A DNA stretch of 64,000 bases, from contig CM017571.1 in NCBI GenBank assembly GCA_007844125.1, positions 29,997,850-30,061,849 on the forward strand, given 5' to 3'. The stretch is from Sinonovacula constricta. Its lineage: Eukaryota; Mollusca; Bivalvia; Cardiida; Solecurtidae. The stretch's first letter is position 1; the number at the start of each line of letters is the position of its first letter. Below the pieces are notes generated by a model. The model was not told the DNA's origin, searched no databases, and saw only the letters and a program-made list of their open reading frames with translations. The position numbers and the translations under genes are program-made. Of this stretch, positions 26,501-36,864 are shown in pieces.

Positions 26501-29215
26501 AAGTCTTAGGGTTACTCAATAAGTTTTTGTAGAGAAGCCCTCTTTGTATCTTTGTATCACTGTCTGAACACCTGATACCCTACTGTCCCTAAACCATTCC
26601 TCTTACCATACATTCAGTTGGACAGTCCCTAGCTTATAGGCTAATTACAGGTAAAGAAAAAACTTTAAATTGATAGTGTTACTAATGTACAAAAAGAAAA
26701 TATTCAATGTAATAAATAATAAAACATCTGTATGCTGTTGTTTTGCTTTAGCTGAGAAAATGTAAAAATTGAAAGTAAAACTTTAATTTAAAAAGGCATC
26801 TGAGTTTCTGTAAGACTGGTAATTATCCGGAATATGTAAAGTTCTGTTTTGACATTAAATGCAGTAGAAAAGGTTGAAGATACAACAAAATTTAGTGTGT
26901 CATATTTTACTCTTCAAAAAACATATTCAAATGACTGTTAGAATTTTTTTAATTGTTTTAATTTTACAAAACGTTCCAGAATAGACATGAATCTCATCCT
27001 TACTTGTTGTATGTACATCTATACACACTATTAGATACAGCTTTTCAAGTAGGTAGAGTCAGGAGCGCCAATGGCTTAGTGGTAGTGTCACTGAGTTGTA
27101 ACATTTTTGACTACTTAGCCTCTGTGGGTTCAAGTCCTATTGAGGGCAAAAGATTTAATGAGAGAAGGTCTTCCAGCTGACTTTGCTGTGCAGGTTGTTT
27201 TACTTTTGTCTTGGATCTTATTCCACCAAAATATCAGGACATTGCTGTATTATCATGATTGGTCACTGTGATTGTATTTCAAAAGCAAAAAGCAAAACAA
27301 GGTTGAGTCTGAGTTCATTCTCTGTGCCTGCCGACACGACATGTTTTCCAAAATACACTCTTCAGAGATAAGGTTGATGGGTATAAAACTAAATAAAGCT
27401 CCAGACCACATAGCATGTTCTAATTTCAGGATGATTTTTAGCCTGCCAGTAGTTCGCAGACTTGTAGAGGAATGTAAGTGTAACTTCCAATGACTCACCA
27501 GACGACATGATCATCGGGATGTGTCTTAAGAGGTTTGGTATCCCTGTCACTCACGTCCCGTACATTCATCAAGTAAGTAAAGCTTGGGCATTCACAGTTC
27601 ATTGTTTAAAAGGCACATTATATGTGCCGCTGAAGTTGATTTTCTGGTAAAATGAGTCCCTTAAAGATGGTCTCCAACAGTTTGCCTACATCAGATACAT
27701 GTAACAATATCTCTTACCACTGCTATGGGGAATTTGGGCATAATTTCTGAATAAACTTGTAATTTAGTCTAAGTAAAGATGTTTTTGATCACTACCTATA
27801 TTGTTAGACTGTACAAATACGTGAAAAATCACTCCATGTTTTTATTCTTTATAAATCTATAAATAAGCATGATAGTAATATCTGCTAAAAATAGATATTA
27901 ACATCAGTGTGGATTACTCGGATAATGCTATAACGTGATCTCATAAGTAAGTGCTTAAGGTGCTTTCTTAGTTTAAAAATAGTTAACACTGCAGCAGTGC
28001 GAAGATAGGAAATATCTGTCAGCAGTAATGAGTGTGCATCAATGAACAGTATTTTGCAGGACATTTTCAGGTAACAGTGACTGACTTGGTTGTTTAAAAA
28101 AAATGTTTTGTTTTGTTTAAAGTGTCGGAGACTACCTTTAAGTCAGATTGATAATAATATGTGAAGAAATATTTGCTTTTCATAACATATGCAAGTGGCA
28201 TCCCCAAGAGGTGATCCATAATCTATTTTTAATATAGCATGTGTAATTAAATAATTCAAAAATACAACCCATTTTGAAAACACGTGCAAAATGGTATAAA
28301 GTTTAAAAGTAATGACTTTCGAAAGGAATTCAAGAAAATAATGATACAATAATCTTCAGCTTGCTACTTCTATTGGCTACAAAAACCGATGTAAGAGCCA
28401 TCAAAATCAGTTATCAAGAGATTTTTTCATGTGGACGTTGCAAATTGAAATCGAAAGCGCAGAGTACTGTTTGCTTAATTTTCTACGTTCATTAAAAAAT
28501 CTTTTCAGTACCATGAAAATGTCAAATTCTAATAAACCAATCAGAACACAGATTTCAGTCTAAACAATGCCCATTATCACCTATCATATCAAATTAAAGT
28601 GCAATCAAGACTTTTACCATAACAAATTCAACTGTGTTTTCATATAATTATTATAATGTTGCATTTTATGTTATTTCTAAAGTTATCACCCAATTGGGGT
28701 ATGACTTTTTACCAAGGTTATTTAAGGTAACATTTTTGGGAGTGTTCTTTTAAGTATCTCTTTATCAGTCCCTTCATGTTCGAAAAATATCCCATATGTG
28801 TCAGGGGCAAGGGAATGAGTCATCGTGCATCTGTCAGTGTAGCCAGTAGTCACATTGTTAGTACACTAGCATGAGGTTTACTTTAATGTGTAAATAAAAA
28901 AAAGCACATTCCCCCAAACCCACATAAAAAAAGCTGTAAAAGATACATATCTAAGCAAATAGGAATGTCCCTTGTTAGAACGTGTGTATATTTTAAACAA
29001 AAATTATTTGCTTCATTTAGGCCCGGCCAGATGACTATTCTGAGGGATATTTAAGTCGTCAGATTCCTGTTTCTTTCCACAAACACTGGAACTGCGATCC
29101 CTACAAGGTATACAAGCTGCTCAAGGAATATGATGATGATGATGATGATACTGCCACGGATTCTAAGAAACCCAGCACTACCTCAGATAAAGGAATTGTT
29201 CATAATGACTTGTAG
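13270..29215 (+). CDS. B3GLCT: Beta-1,3-glucosyltransferase (O-fucosyl-TSR glucosyltransferase), complete 13-exon gene
   Basis: Exons: 13270-13318, 17606-17656, 18879-19074, 19477-19585, 21577-21704, 22162-22228, 22773-22886, 23972-24041, 24432-24545, 25503-25605, 25901-26023, 27430-27572, 29021-29215, all with consistent phases except exon 12. About 486 residues, close to the roughly 498 of human B3GLCT. The family adds glucose to O-linked fucose on properly folded thrombospondin type 1 repeats in the ER. Seen: hydrophobic signal peptide (residues 1-16), an N-terminal domain conserved with vertebrates ([18 protein letters not shown]), then the GT31 catalytic domain with DDD at 328-330, GERYGY at 354-359, YITGGGG near 369-375 and, after the frameshift, [12 protein letters not shown] carrying conserved acidic residues. 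The tail has six Asp encoded by GAT repeats and ends in HNDL, a KDEL-type retrieval signal. Exon 12 needs a 1-nt correction. Identification is confident from order and conservation of motifs. Confidence 0.95.
13660..13795 (-). mobile_element. tRNA-derived SINE-like unit, family C copy 1
   Basis: In reverse: AGTGCATATAGGCACTTCC, GTTGGGTTAACCC, a tRNA-like GACGTGGTTGAGTGTCAGCG, then GGGTTCAAATCCC B box and CAGGATGATTTTCTC. A second copy lies 230 bp downstream, so the pair looks like a tandem duplication within B3GLCT intron 1. Confidence 0.65.
13893..14035 (-). mobile_element. tRNA-derived SINE-like unit, family C copy 2
   Basis: Nearly the same as 13660-13795: CCTGTCCCTAACGGGGATTT, a B box (GGATTTGAACC on the plus strand), GCTGACACTCAACCACG and GTTGGAAGTGCCTATATGCA. 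Differences are scattered point changes, consistent with an old duplication. Confidence 0.65.
14060..14890 (+). mobile_element. Diverged DNA-transposon-like element, opposite orientation to 10630-11290
   Basis: Begins with ATAAGGTGACGCACCTATAA and TATAAGACGGGTTAAA, words typical of pogo/Tigger-type ends, and shares reverse-complement blocks with 10630-11290. Located in B3GLCT intron 1. The two copies flank the shared promoter in opposite orientations. Family assignment is tentative. Confidence 0.6.
15260..15700 (+). pseudogene. Non-LTR retrotransposon reverse transcriptase remnant
   Basis: Frame-broken but readable: a degenerate GV.QGS.LGP-type segment around 15303-15350, LYINDL-like residues just after, then [20 protein letters not shown] (15400-15460), which matches the FADDTKLY catalytic region with A-D changed to G-D. 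Further on, [12 protein letters not shown], an in-frame [22 protein letters not shown] and WAKKLV match the downstream thumb region of CR1/Jockey-type elements. Both frameshifts and stops are present, so it is dead. Confidence 0.72.
16740..17045 (+). mobile_element. tRNA-derived SINE, family A copy (only plus-strand full copy)
   Basis: Head GAACCGGACTTGGTATCGCA with degenerate B box (GTTCGGTTCTGG), then CGCGACATACCATAGTCG, the core GTGTCAGGATAATGTGACTG (16907-16926), GGTATCATGCCAGGTG, GCAGCACTATATCTGCTTCA and the tail GTTGGTGGGACAATAAATCC. It sits in B3GLCT intron 1. Confidence 0.72.
17265..17420 (+). mobile_element. tRNA-headed SINE, family B, 5' fragment
   Basis: AGGGGTCACCTATGGTTTTG resembles the family B head, followed by AGTCAGTGACTTCTCAGCCC, B box GGTTTGAGTCCC and TTTTCCAGCTGATC. 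The tail beyond 17420 is lost or diverged. It ends about 185 bp before B3GLCT exon 2. Confidence 0.55.
19138..19460 (+). repeat. Impure (GAT/GGA/GCT)n microsatellite adjoining a B3GLCT exon
   Basis: About 320 bp of GATGATG, GAGGAGGAG and CTGCTGCTG tracts. It ends some 16 bp before the B3GLCT exon 4 acceptor (19476/19477), so it takes up much of the space where a branch point and polypyrimidine tract are expected. A 72-codon open frame through it is a triplet artefact. Confidence 0.85.
19600..19925 (+). repeat. Degenerate minisatellite, about 50-60 bp unit
   Basis: About six imperfect units of the pattern TTGATTGGAAAACAAGTTCT followed by TTCAAACCTGTTTGTTTTAA. Units differ by many substitutions. 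Directly downstream of B3GLCT exon 4. Confidence 0.75.
20215..20310 (-). mobile_element. SINE family B fragment
   Basis: Contains CAAGTCAGCTGGAAGACCTTCTCCCA and a relic TTTGAACCCTCTC, the family B middle and B-box part in reverse. Ends are not clear. Confidence 0.45.
20405..20640 (+). mobile_element. tRNA-headed SINE, family B copy
   Basis: Starts GGGGGTGCATGTGGCCGAGT (A box: TGGCCGAGTAGTTAGAG), a B-box-like TCTAGTCCC, then GGTTTTCCAGCTAACC, GCCAGGGGTCTTCCTCCACC, CAATATGACCATAA and an (A)AAC-rich tail. One of the best plus-strand copies, in B3GLCT intron 4. Confidence 0.72.
20985..21310. repeat. Dispersed repeat family D copy
   Basis: Shares ordered words with 37720-37920 and, in reverse, 24760-25130: TTTTATGCTTGTACT, CACCATCGGCAAAAACAC, CAACTAAAAGGACCT, CTGTTTGGACTACCTCTGA and TATCTAACAAGGGAGA. 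No coding capacity is visible. Nature unknown, probably a non-autonomous DNA element. Confidence 0.6.
22260..22485. repeat. Dispersed repeat family E copy
   Basis: Contains CTTAGCTTGCTACATTTGTG at the left, GGCTGATCTGGATCTACACT and a right end GTTTAGCAAGCTAAAG that is complementary to the left (CTTAGCTTGCTA), suggesting terminal inverted repeats. Related segments occur at 35780-35930 and 57990-58060. Confidence 0.5.
23032..23180. repeat. Long foldback (inverted repeat)
   Basis: Perfect 25-bp arms at 23063-23087 and 23129-23153 (key part TTGCCCTTTTCAAGAGTTAA and its complement), extending with a few mismatches to outer arms that begin TTTTCTAAAAATGCTCTCAA and end TTGAGTTTTTAGAAAAA. The loop is about 40 bp. 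MITE-like; lies in B3GLCT intron 7. Confidence 0.85.
23370..23490 (+). mobile_element. SINE family B tail fragment
   Basis: GAGGAGGTCTTCCATGTGCA, TGTCTGTGGTCTTCTTC and CATACTGACCATAACTG resemble the family B tail. The head is missing. It abuts the TA microsatellite. Confidence 0.4.
23491..23603. repeat. (TA)n microsatellite joined to a perfect 23-bp palindrome
   Basis: About 24 TA repeats run to 23538, then arms AATTATGAAAAAACACTGTT (23539 on) and its exact complement ending at 23603, with a TA-rich 19-bp spacer. The whole could form a strong hairpin or cruciform. Consistent with a tiny MITE or palindrome-prone (TA)n expansion. Confidence 0.9.
24760..25130. repeat. Dispersed repeat family D copy (opposite orientation)
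   Basis: Contains TCTCCCTTGTGAGATATCAG, AGGTAGTCCAAACAGTAGGT, AGGTCATTTTAGTTG and later GGCACAAGCATAAAAACTG, the reverse of words in 20985-21310 and 37720-37920. Located in B3GLCT intron 9. Confidence 0.55.
27062..27300 (+). mobile_element. tRNA-headed SINE, family B copy
   Basis: Head AGGAGCGCCAATGGCTTAGT GGTAGTGTC with B-box-like GGTTCAAGTCC, then TCTTCCAGCTGACTTTGCTG, CTTATTCCACCA and GGACATTGCTG... CATGATTGGTCACTGTG tail. It inserts about 130 bp before B3GLCT exon 12. Confidence 0.7.
27430..27572 (+). other. B3GLCT: B3GLCT exon 12 with an apparent 1-nt insertion (frameshift)
   Basis: The exon is 143 nt, whereas phase continuity (phase 2 in, phase 0 out) requires 142 or another length one less than a multiple of three. 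Translation from the upstream phase reads [17 protein letters not shown] and then meets TGA at 27493-27495. Shifting by one base at about 27482-27487 restores [12 protein letters not shown] and the exon end VTHVPYIHQ, matching the vertebrate protein on both sides. The extra base therefore sits in the short stretch after the second Cys. An assembly or read error is the simplest explanation; a real null allele is possible. There is also a GTAAGT at 27475-27480 that could be read as a donor, but the flanking protein conservation argues against using it. Confidence 0.85.
27661..28141. mobile_element. MITE with TTAA-AGGTGG-type terminal inverted repeats, copy 1
   Basis: Left end TTAAAGATGGTCTCCAACAG and right end TGTCGGAGACTACCTTTAA are inverted repeats with a few mismatches; 481 bp, no ORF. 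The same ends occur at 36401-36864, 44396-44839 and 58899-59383. TTAA at both tips suggests a TTAA-targeting superfamily (Kolobok- or piggyBac-like). Lies in B3GLCT intron 12. Confidence 0.8.
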
Positions 29216-29256
29216 CATAAAGTCTTTCTTGTAGGTTGTAAAATACATTTTGGTGT

Positions 29257-29262
29257 AATAAA
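29257..29262 (+). promoter_or_regulatory. B3GLCT: B3GLCT polyadenylation signal
   Basis: AATAAA lies 42 nt after the TAG stop of B3GLCT, followed by a T-rich stretch (29290-29325). This implies a very short 3' UTR. No competing AATAAA occurs between the stop and this hexamer. Confidence 0.65.
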
Positions 29263-30288
29263 ATATTTGGAATTTTGTCTGTTAAAAAGTATTTTGTCTT
29301 TTTCATTTTTTTTAGTCTTTTTGAATTACTGTTTTTGATAGTTTTAAATTTGGCTTCATAAAAGAAATCAAAAGAATTATTACAAGAGCAAAGAAATAAA
29401 ATAAGATTTTAGTATCAAATGAGAAATCTCAAAAACTGAATGAGGAAAAAAGAAATTTCAAAAGATTATTTATATGAAGAAATGTCAATGACCAGTAAGT
29501 AATTTACAACAGGTAATTCATATCATGAAATGTCAACGACAAATATGTAATTTACAAAAAATTGTTCATATCACAAAATCTCAGAATCTTTTTAATCACA
29601 AAAATCTCAGGTAAGTATTGTATTTGAATATAAAAAGGTATGAAATCTCGGAATAATTTTAGTCTTACAGTTGGGTGCTATTAGAATAGTGGCAGCTACA
29701 GTGCTTTAGTATACTTGCCAGTAATTGCTGATGTGTTAAAATTTTTATGATGAAAAACCATGGGTTTTTATTGCAATTGGTATTACTATTTGTTTTCTAT
29801 TTAGAACTCATTATGATTGTAGAAAATATTTTAGGTTTTGTTTATTGTATTATTTATCACAGACATTCACATTGATGTTCATTCAGAAAGCTTGGTTGTT
29901 GAATTCTCTTATATAATGTATATTTGTTATTCTGTATTACAGATAAACTACTTTTTACACAACAGTGTTCATATGTAAATTGGGTCCATAAGCATTTATT
30001 AATTTTCCCCAGAAAACAAGTTTTGTTAAAAGTTACAATATAATGTATGTATGATTTAACTACGAATTGTAATATTTTAGTTGCTTGCACACACATCAGC
30101 TGTTAAAACTTGATGATAGACAATTTGAATGTAACTTAGATTAATCAGCTATAAAAAAGTCTTCTGCATAATGCATTTAGTACGATTTGGCCAAAAGCCC
30201 TTTTATATGCACTTACTTGTTGAGACTATGTTTGGGTGCAATGAGGGCTGTGCAAGGTTGATCACTTTTTGTGGTATTCACATGTGTT

Positions 30289-30556
30289 GTTTTTTGTTTG
30301 TTTATTGCGTTTATCATCCCACCAACAGTATTGTCCACTTGAAGCAGACTTAGTGCTGCCTTTACCATGTATAGCATGCCATTAACACCAGGCATGCTAC
30401 CACATCCAGTCACATTATCCTGACACTAGGCCAACCAGTCGTGGAATTACCCTTATATTTGTTTGAGCATTAGCAAAGGAACTATACCACAACCATTATA
30501 AATTACTTTGCTATGTCGCAGCCTGGGATCAAACCCGGGACCTCCCGTACCTGAAT
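30289..30556 (-). mobile_element. tRNA-derived SINE, family A copy
   Basis: T-rich end (GTTTTTTGTTTGTTTATTG), ATCATCCCACCAACAGTATT, CACTTGAAGCAGACTTAGTG, core CAGTCACATTATCCTGACAC and a B box GATCAAACCCGGGACC in reverse. The head after 30556 is cut short, so it is 5' truncated. Between B3GLCT and OSBP. Confidence 0.7.
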
Positions 30557-30858
30557 ACATATGGTGTCATTATATTTATAAATATATCATTAATGGTGTC
30601 TAAGCTGAACAACCATCTTTCCGACAGCTATTGAGTCTCAATTATATATCATGGTAACTCTTAAAACCATTCTGGTCATAGCATTGTGTGTATTAATTAA
30701 GAAATGCAAAGTCTGCATTTTGTACTCATTAAAATTATTGTGTCACTATAGGGCCAATTTGTGTACCCTTTATTAGTGTACATACATATATATTTGAAAT
30801 ATATTTATATATGCATAGGTTGGAACTGTATTAGATGACTAAGCTTGTAATGGCTTAA

Positions 30859-30944
30859 ACGAGTTGAAAACCATTGAAATGAATGATTCGTCCAACTTAA
30901 AGGGAGTTGAAAACCATTGAAATGAATGATTCGTCCAACTTAAA
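30859..30944. repeat. 43-bp tandem duplication
   Basis: The 43-bp unit starting GAGTTGAAAACCATTGAAAT and ending CCAACTTAAAG occurs twice head to tail without differences that I can see. Confidence 0.85.
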
Positions 30945-31399
30945 GACAACTAAATCTTTACTATGACAGCATGTTCATATATATTCTAGTGATCATAGTT
31001 AATATATAAATGTATTATTCACTGTGATTTTCATGCCAAAAAAAACCCAATGCTAATTAAAACATGGTAACCTAGGTGCTTAAAATTCTACCCTGATGTA
31101 CAACAAGGAGTAAATGGTTAATACCAATTAGAGGTATTTAACTGTTCAAGTAACGGTACTTTCTGAACATGAAAACAGCTTGGTGTACATGCTTTATAAA
31201 AATTAGATTTCAATTGCTGATATTTTATGTTTCACATTGTTTATTTGCTGTGCAAAAATCACTGTCCTGGAATTGTAATGATTTGTTGACAAATTAATAC
31301 TTCACTTTCACTTTATTTTTCTATTGATTTATTAGATTTTTGTCTGCCTTGAGGGTTTTATAATAGTATGACACGAGCCATCCGATAGCAATGTCTTGT

Positions 31400-31790
31400 G
31401 ATAGCATTGCCTTTAGTTCTTAGCAGATTTTTATGCTGATAACTTTTCCTTTATTTCTAATAGAATTTCATCACACTTGCATGATTGTGTTGATGAAGTG
31501 ATGGAGGTAAGATAACTTAAAAAGCATTGTATATTTTGGAGTTACTTCCCCTTTTTCCCCCCCAAAGCAAATTGTTTCAAAGCAAATAATTGTGCGAATA
31601 GCTCCTCAGTTATTTTAATTTCTTCACACTTGCATGGATGATTGATATTAATGGGGAGTTGTGATTGAAGGTGGATAACTCAGAATGCATTAATAATTCC
31701 AGAGTTATTGTTATTTGTTACTTTTCAAAGCAAATTCATTTGCAGATAACTATCATTTTATTTCTCAGCAGAATTTAAAAAAAAAGGTTT
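31400..31790. repeat. Diverged tandem duplication, about 155 bp
   Basis: Two blocks share CACACTTGCATG, GATAACT..AA.GCATT and CAAAGCAAATT in the same order, with a third partial start (TTTATTTCTCAGCAGAATTT) at 31760. Old and degenerate. Confidence 0.5.
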
Positions 31791-34639
31791 ATTGCATTAA
31801 TATGCATCTGTGACTTGACCTTCAAGTGTATAATTCTTCAACTCTTGTTCGCTTTAGTTTTTATTTATCTCTATTATTCAGTTACACATACCCACAACTT
31901 CATTGAAGCTCATAACAGTTGTATTAGGTTTTTATTTGTGCCATCCCATTTCCAAATACAATTTTTTAGCCCTTTAGATTCTACGGTGAAGCAAAACATC
32001 TTTGGTTAAAAAAATGAAAAATTACTTGAGACATCTCTACTATTTTATTGGAATGCTTACACATCTGATATGTTTAAATTAAATGAACCCACTGACCTAT
32101 ACACTCAAAGTCTAATAACACAAAAACCACATGGTGAACAGATATGGGAAGCTTAATATTTAAGAAGTTGGCAATAATAAGGGTCGGGATATGTTGGTTG
32201 GTTTATTGATGTATTGATGTAAGGACCTCTGCAAGTTTGATTGCCCTCGGTGGCTCTAAGCAGGTGCTCTTAACGAGTCATGTGTGTAAGAAAATGACAA
32301 ATTTTGTTCGTCAGCTGGTTGTAAATATGTTAATAGATATTTTGTTGAAACTGATTAGAGACATCAATTTAGATAAATATTGTCTAGATAAAAATGGCAT
32401 GACCTACATTTATTATGAAAAGCTTAAGGCAAGTATCACATTGAGCATGGTCTTTTTTATATAAAATATAAATGAAAATCTTAGACAGGTCAATTATATT
32501 TTAAGATATTAAATCATTGTCTAGGTCGTTGTACTGTATGTATGCATTTGATACCCTCAATTATAATGGTCACAGAAATATTTGTTGATATTGCAATAAA
32601 TTGTAAAAACTACTCTGCCGTTATTTTGATTTTAAATAAGAATATTTTGTATATGACTATGTCCCATGAACATTGCAACATATAACAAACCTTGAAAATG
32701 CACAGTCCAAAGATATTCACATGCAAGCCAAATGTAAAAGTAAGAACAAATCTGTGATTAGTCATGTAACAAAAAGAGCAATCCCAACAGTTAATGCCGT
32801 GGAACAGTCAGTCAGCAAAAGGGACCGACAGGTGCTTAAACCGGTTTTACAGAGCTCTAACATAGCACTTTCTGAGGGGTTTCTCAAATGCAAGCAATTA
32901 AAATAAAACTGACCTATTAATTAATTACCTTATTTATGTCCACAAAACAATGTAATCAGAGCTCAACATCTTTCTGTCCTACATCTACTGAGACATTCTC
33001 TTGTCAAGTTTTCTTTGGTCTCATCAGGGGCAGTCAGCACATAGATATTACAAAGTCATTGATCTTGGTGTGTATTTAATCTTCAGTCAAACTCACAGTT
33101 TCACGAATTTAAAACATTGACAGTATAATATAATCTATAAAGCATCAAAGATAAAATATACTGTGTTACATGGACTGTTCCGGGATTTGTACTTAACTCC
33201 TCCCTCTATTGTTATTTGACAACTTAAGATCACGCCTACCTCAAATGCTCACAAACAATATCACGAACAAAACACACGTGTTCTATTGTATAAAGTAGGT
33301 CAACCATTTACCACGTGGTTTACACTTACACTGATTGCATAAGCCGGATTATGTAAATAGGCTTCACCCACCTTTTTGGAAAGGTCCATGACCATGTAAT
33401 ATTTGAAAAATTGACAGTTGAACCTACCACTACAATACTATCATATTTATGTATAAGGCACAGATCTGGGAGAGACTTGTTGTGGTGGACAGTAGTGTCA
33501 AATCAATGTGACAGCTGCCTGTGGGTCACCTGCAAGGTTTCAGTCCCTCCTGTAGATTACATTGTATATTCATATCTTTTAGGCAAGTGTTGCGTTTTCT
33601 GTATATGTGGTCAAACCATCTTAGCCTTGTATAGCATTTAATGTTGGATATGCTAATAATAATAATACTATGGATTTGCATTAAAACAACTACATCATTG
33701 TCTGGAATTTTAATTTATGTCATCAATACACAAAACCTAACAAAGCAATTATATTAAATACACAATATAACATGATAAGGCTTCCCCCCTCTCCAACAAA
33801 TGGCAACCTAACATACATCACATTTTAAAGATTCTCATCACAAAATATACATGTATGCATGTATAATTGTATGTATGCATGTATAATGATGTTCTCACTG
33901 TATATATTATAGCCTTACAAAGGCAATTACAAAATACAAAGGAAACATTAAATCAGTGAAACTTGCAAAGGACAGATTTTTTAGTTTATACACATTTATT
34001 AAAGTCACATCAATTAATAATGGTTATTTGGGGATTTCCTGCCATCTTCGATTATAACACCCTGGAAAAATATCTGGGTAAAACCATTAATGCAAAGCAG
34101 GCCAGCTGGATAACCCCTTAGTTTTAACTATCCCTTAAAACCATACAATGAGGGAATGAGCATATACAAGTTGTGACTATCCACTCCATTCCACTCCAAC
34201 AAAAAGCAGTGCACTTACTCTTCAGTCATCATACAGACAAATATTATAAAAAATAGGTCTGAGACAATTTTCACCCACCTGATTGGTCAGATCTGAGCAT
34301 CCTATTAAATTTGACCAATCAAATATTAGCAAGAAATTGAACTTGACCAATCAGGTCTTTGAAACTGGTCTCAGACTCATGCTCAACACTTGATAAACCT
34401 GATACTATGATAATCCATCAATAAATATTTTCTTTCCTTATAATGAATGCATATCCGCCATCTCAGACAGAATTGCTATTGCATTGAACAGGGTGTTTTT
34501 AACATTTTCTTCCCACATTTTCTATGTCAATATTATGCCCAAATATTTTCTCTTTTACCTGTTTGAATTGTTTCTTTTCTCTTATATAACAGAAAATGCA
34601 AGTTCAACTTTATTTTGGTATAGGAATGGTTTTGAAACT

Positions 34640-34960
34640 CTTTTAGCAATATATTTTAGGATCAAACATGTTGAAAAAAATCACACAAAAAAAGAAGAAA
34701 AAAACAACAATGGCCTCATTACTTGTCAAATATTCTATGATTTCATAATTTGCAGAATAAAGGAAATAGCCTCATATTTTTCCAAAAGAGAGAAATTACC
34801 ACATTATTTGCAAAAAAGAAAAAAAAAGGAAATCGTCACATAATTTGTAAAATAAAAGGGAAAAGAAATGGCCACATAATAGCAAAAAAGAAAAAAGAAT
34901 GGGAAAATGGCCACATAATTTGCGAATTAAAACAATGGTCACATTGTTAAACTATTGGCC
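34640..34960. repeat. A-rich degenerate tandem repeat
   Basis: Irregular units of about 45-60 bp containing GGCCACATAATTTGC followed by AAAAAAGAAAAAAAG. About five units. The open frames across it are compositional artefacts. Confidence 0.65.
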
Positions 34961-36400
34961 TACATCAACAAATATTATGTTCAACAATTACATAAATGTG
35001 CCAAATAAAATTAAAAACAAATTCAAAACTTGTGAACATAAATCAATGGTTACATATTTTTGTAAAAAATATGTTGGCTAGTCTATTTCTACAACTCTGG
35101 CACAAAAGTTGTCAAGCTCACCACAACACCAAAGGAAATTGTTTACATTAATATAATCGGACATAGACATTCCGTTTCATGGAAACATTTCTAGTATTGC
35201 ACAGTTATCTAGCTAAATCTTTACGGCTCGAGCACAAAATGAACAAATCGTAACATATTATATAAATACTGATATTTGTACACTTAAAAAACAAATAATT
35301 TTTTAAATGTGTGGTTATTTTAACTAAAATAACAGGACAAGAACAGAAACCATGATAAATTGTGTTTTCTGCCACATAAAACCATCATAGTATAACCAAG
35401 TTACTGTGCACATAGAGATTAACAATTGACTTATACACACCATGTTACCAATATTCATAATGTTTTGGGCTCTGGGCTATAAACATGACCATATCATTTT
35501 CAAGTATCAGATTTGTTATACTTGGAGATCAAAGTGAAATCTGACCAATCAGATGCTTCGACATTGACTCAAGACTCTGGCTCAGAGTTTAATGCATCCA
35601 ACTGTATATATCCATGAAGATTTTTTAACCAATACAAAGTGTCAATAAAGAAAATATGAATAAGCGAAACAGAAATACATGACAATGTGTAGTTTACCTG
35701 TACATGTTCAGAAACTGCATTTCTTCAGTTAAGAAAGAAAATCCAGAAGAGAAACTTGTTTACTTAATACATATTAACCTGTCAACTATAAATAATGATT
35801 GTTGTAAAGACATTAATGCTGCAGTTCCTGATGAGACAGTTCATAGTAGAGCTAACTGATCAAGTTCTACACTATATGCACATGTCTTATCAATATGTTC
35901 TTAGCTGGCTTAAATCCATAATTTGAGATGTTCTATAACCATAAAGTACACCCATGACTAATTCCACAAACAGGTATGACCTAAAGTTTCTCTGTGTGCG
36001 CCACTACAAGGAGCATAATACAAAGCAAGCCATAACAAGAGCAAATAAATGTTGTGAGTCCGTCATTAGGTCACCTCGAAATAAAACCAAATATTGACAG
36101 CATGATTGGAAATTCTAACAAGTAACGATCAATAGTAAAGAACACATTTAAAATAAACATATAAAAAAAATCACTGACCAAAAGAGGGTAAACTGACATA
36201 AAAGACAAACTACAAATAGGGAGTGAACCAAGTAAATGTAACCTTCAAAGGTAATACATCTCAGAATTCTTAAAATAGTCTAATAATATATAGGGGGTAA
36301 TATAAATAGTTTGGAGGAGAGACAAGACATAATGAATGGAGCATGAAATGCTCCAACATGGTGGTCTAAATAAACAAAACTTTTCCACATAGTTCAGCAT

Positions 36401-36864
36401 TGAAGGTGGTATCCAACAGTGTGCCTATATCTAATATAGTAACAATATCTGGCCTCTGATCTATATTCATAATTTCCACAGAATAACTCATACTTTAGTC
36501 TAGGGTTTGACAAGTCTTAACTATATCTCAATTTTAGGGCAGTAAAACTCATTAATCAACACTTAACATTTTCAAATCTATAAATACGAACAATTGGGAT
36601 TCCTGCTAAAAATAGACATCAACGTCGCAGCGGATAACCTGGATGAGCTAAAACATAAGCGGTCACGTGGTTTTCTTAGTTTAAGAATAGGTAACTGTGC
36701 AGCGTGGCTCAGTAAGTATGACAATTGTGGCATTATGGTTCAATTTTCAGACATGTGTAGAACATTAATAGACATTAAACTATTGTTGCCAAAACAGACC
36801 TCACAAAATGCTAAGAGGTTTAATGGTTATATTTTTGGTCCAAACTGTCGGATGCCACCTTTAA
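36401..36864. mobile_element. MITE with TTAA-AGGTGG-type ends, copy 2
   Basis: Left end TGAAGGTGGTATCCAACAGT, right end AACTGTCGGATGCCACCTTT AA. 464 bp. Internal words (TAAACTCATTAATCA, AGACATCAACGTCGC, TTCTTAGTTTAAGAATAG) match the interior of copy 1. No coding capacity despite a 112-codon chance frame. Confidence 0.8.

Noticed and set aside
32237..32906. Two plus-strand ORFs of 75 and 77 codons as a small gene
   Set aside because: No recognisable family, no clear splice or conservation signal, and AT-rich intergenic composition; kept only as unsupported open frames.
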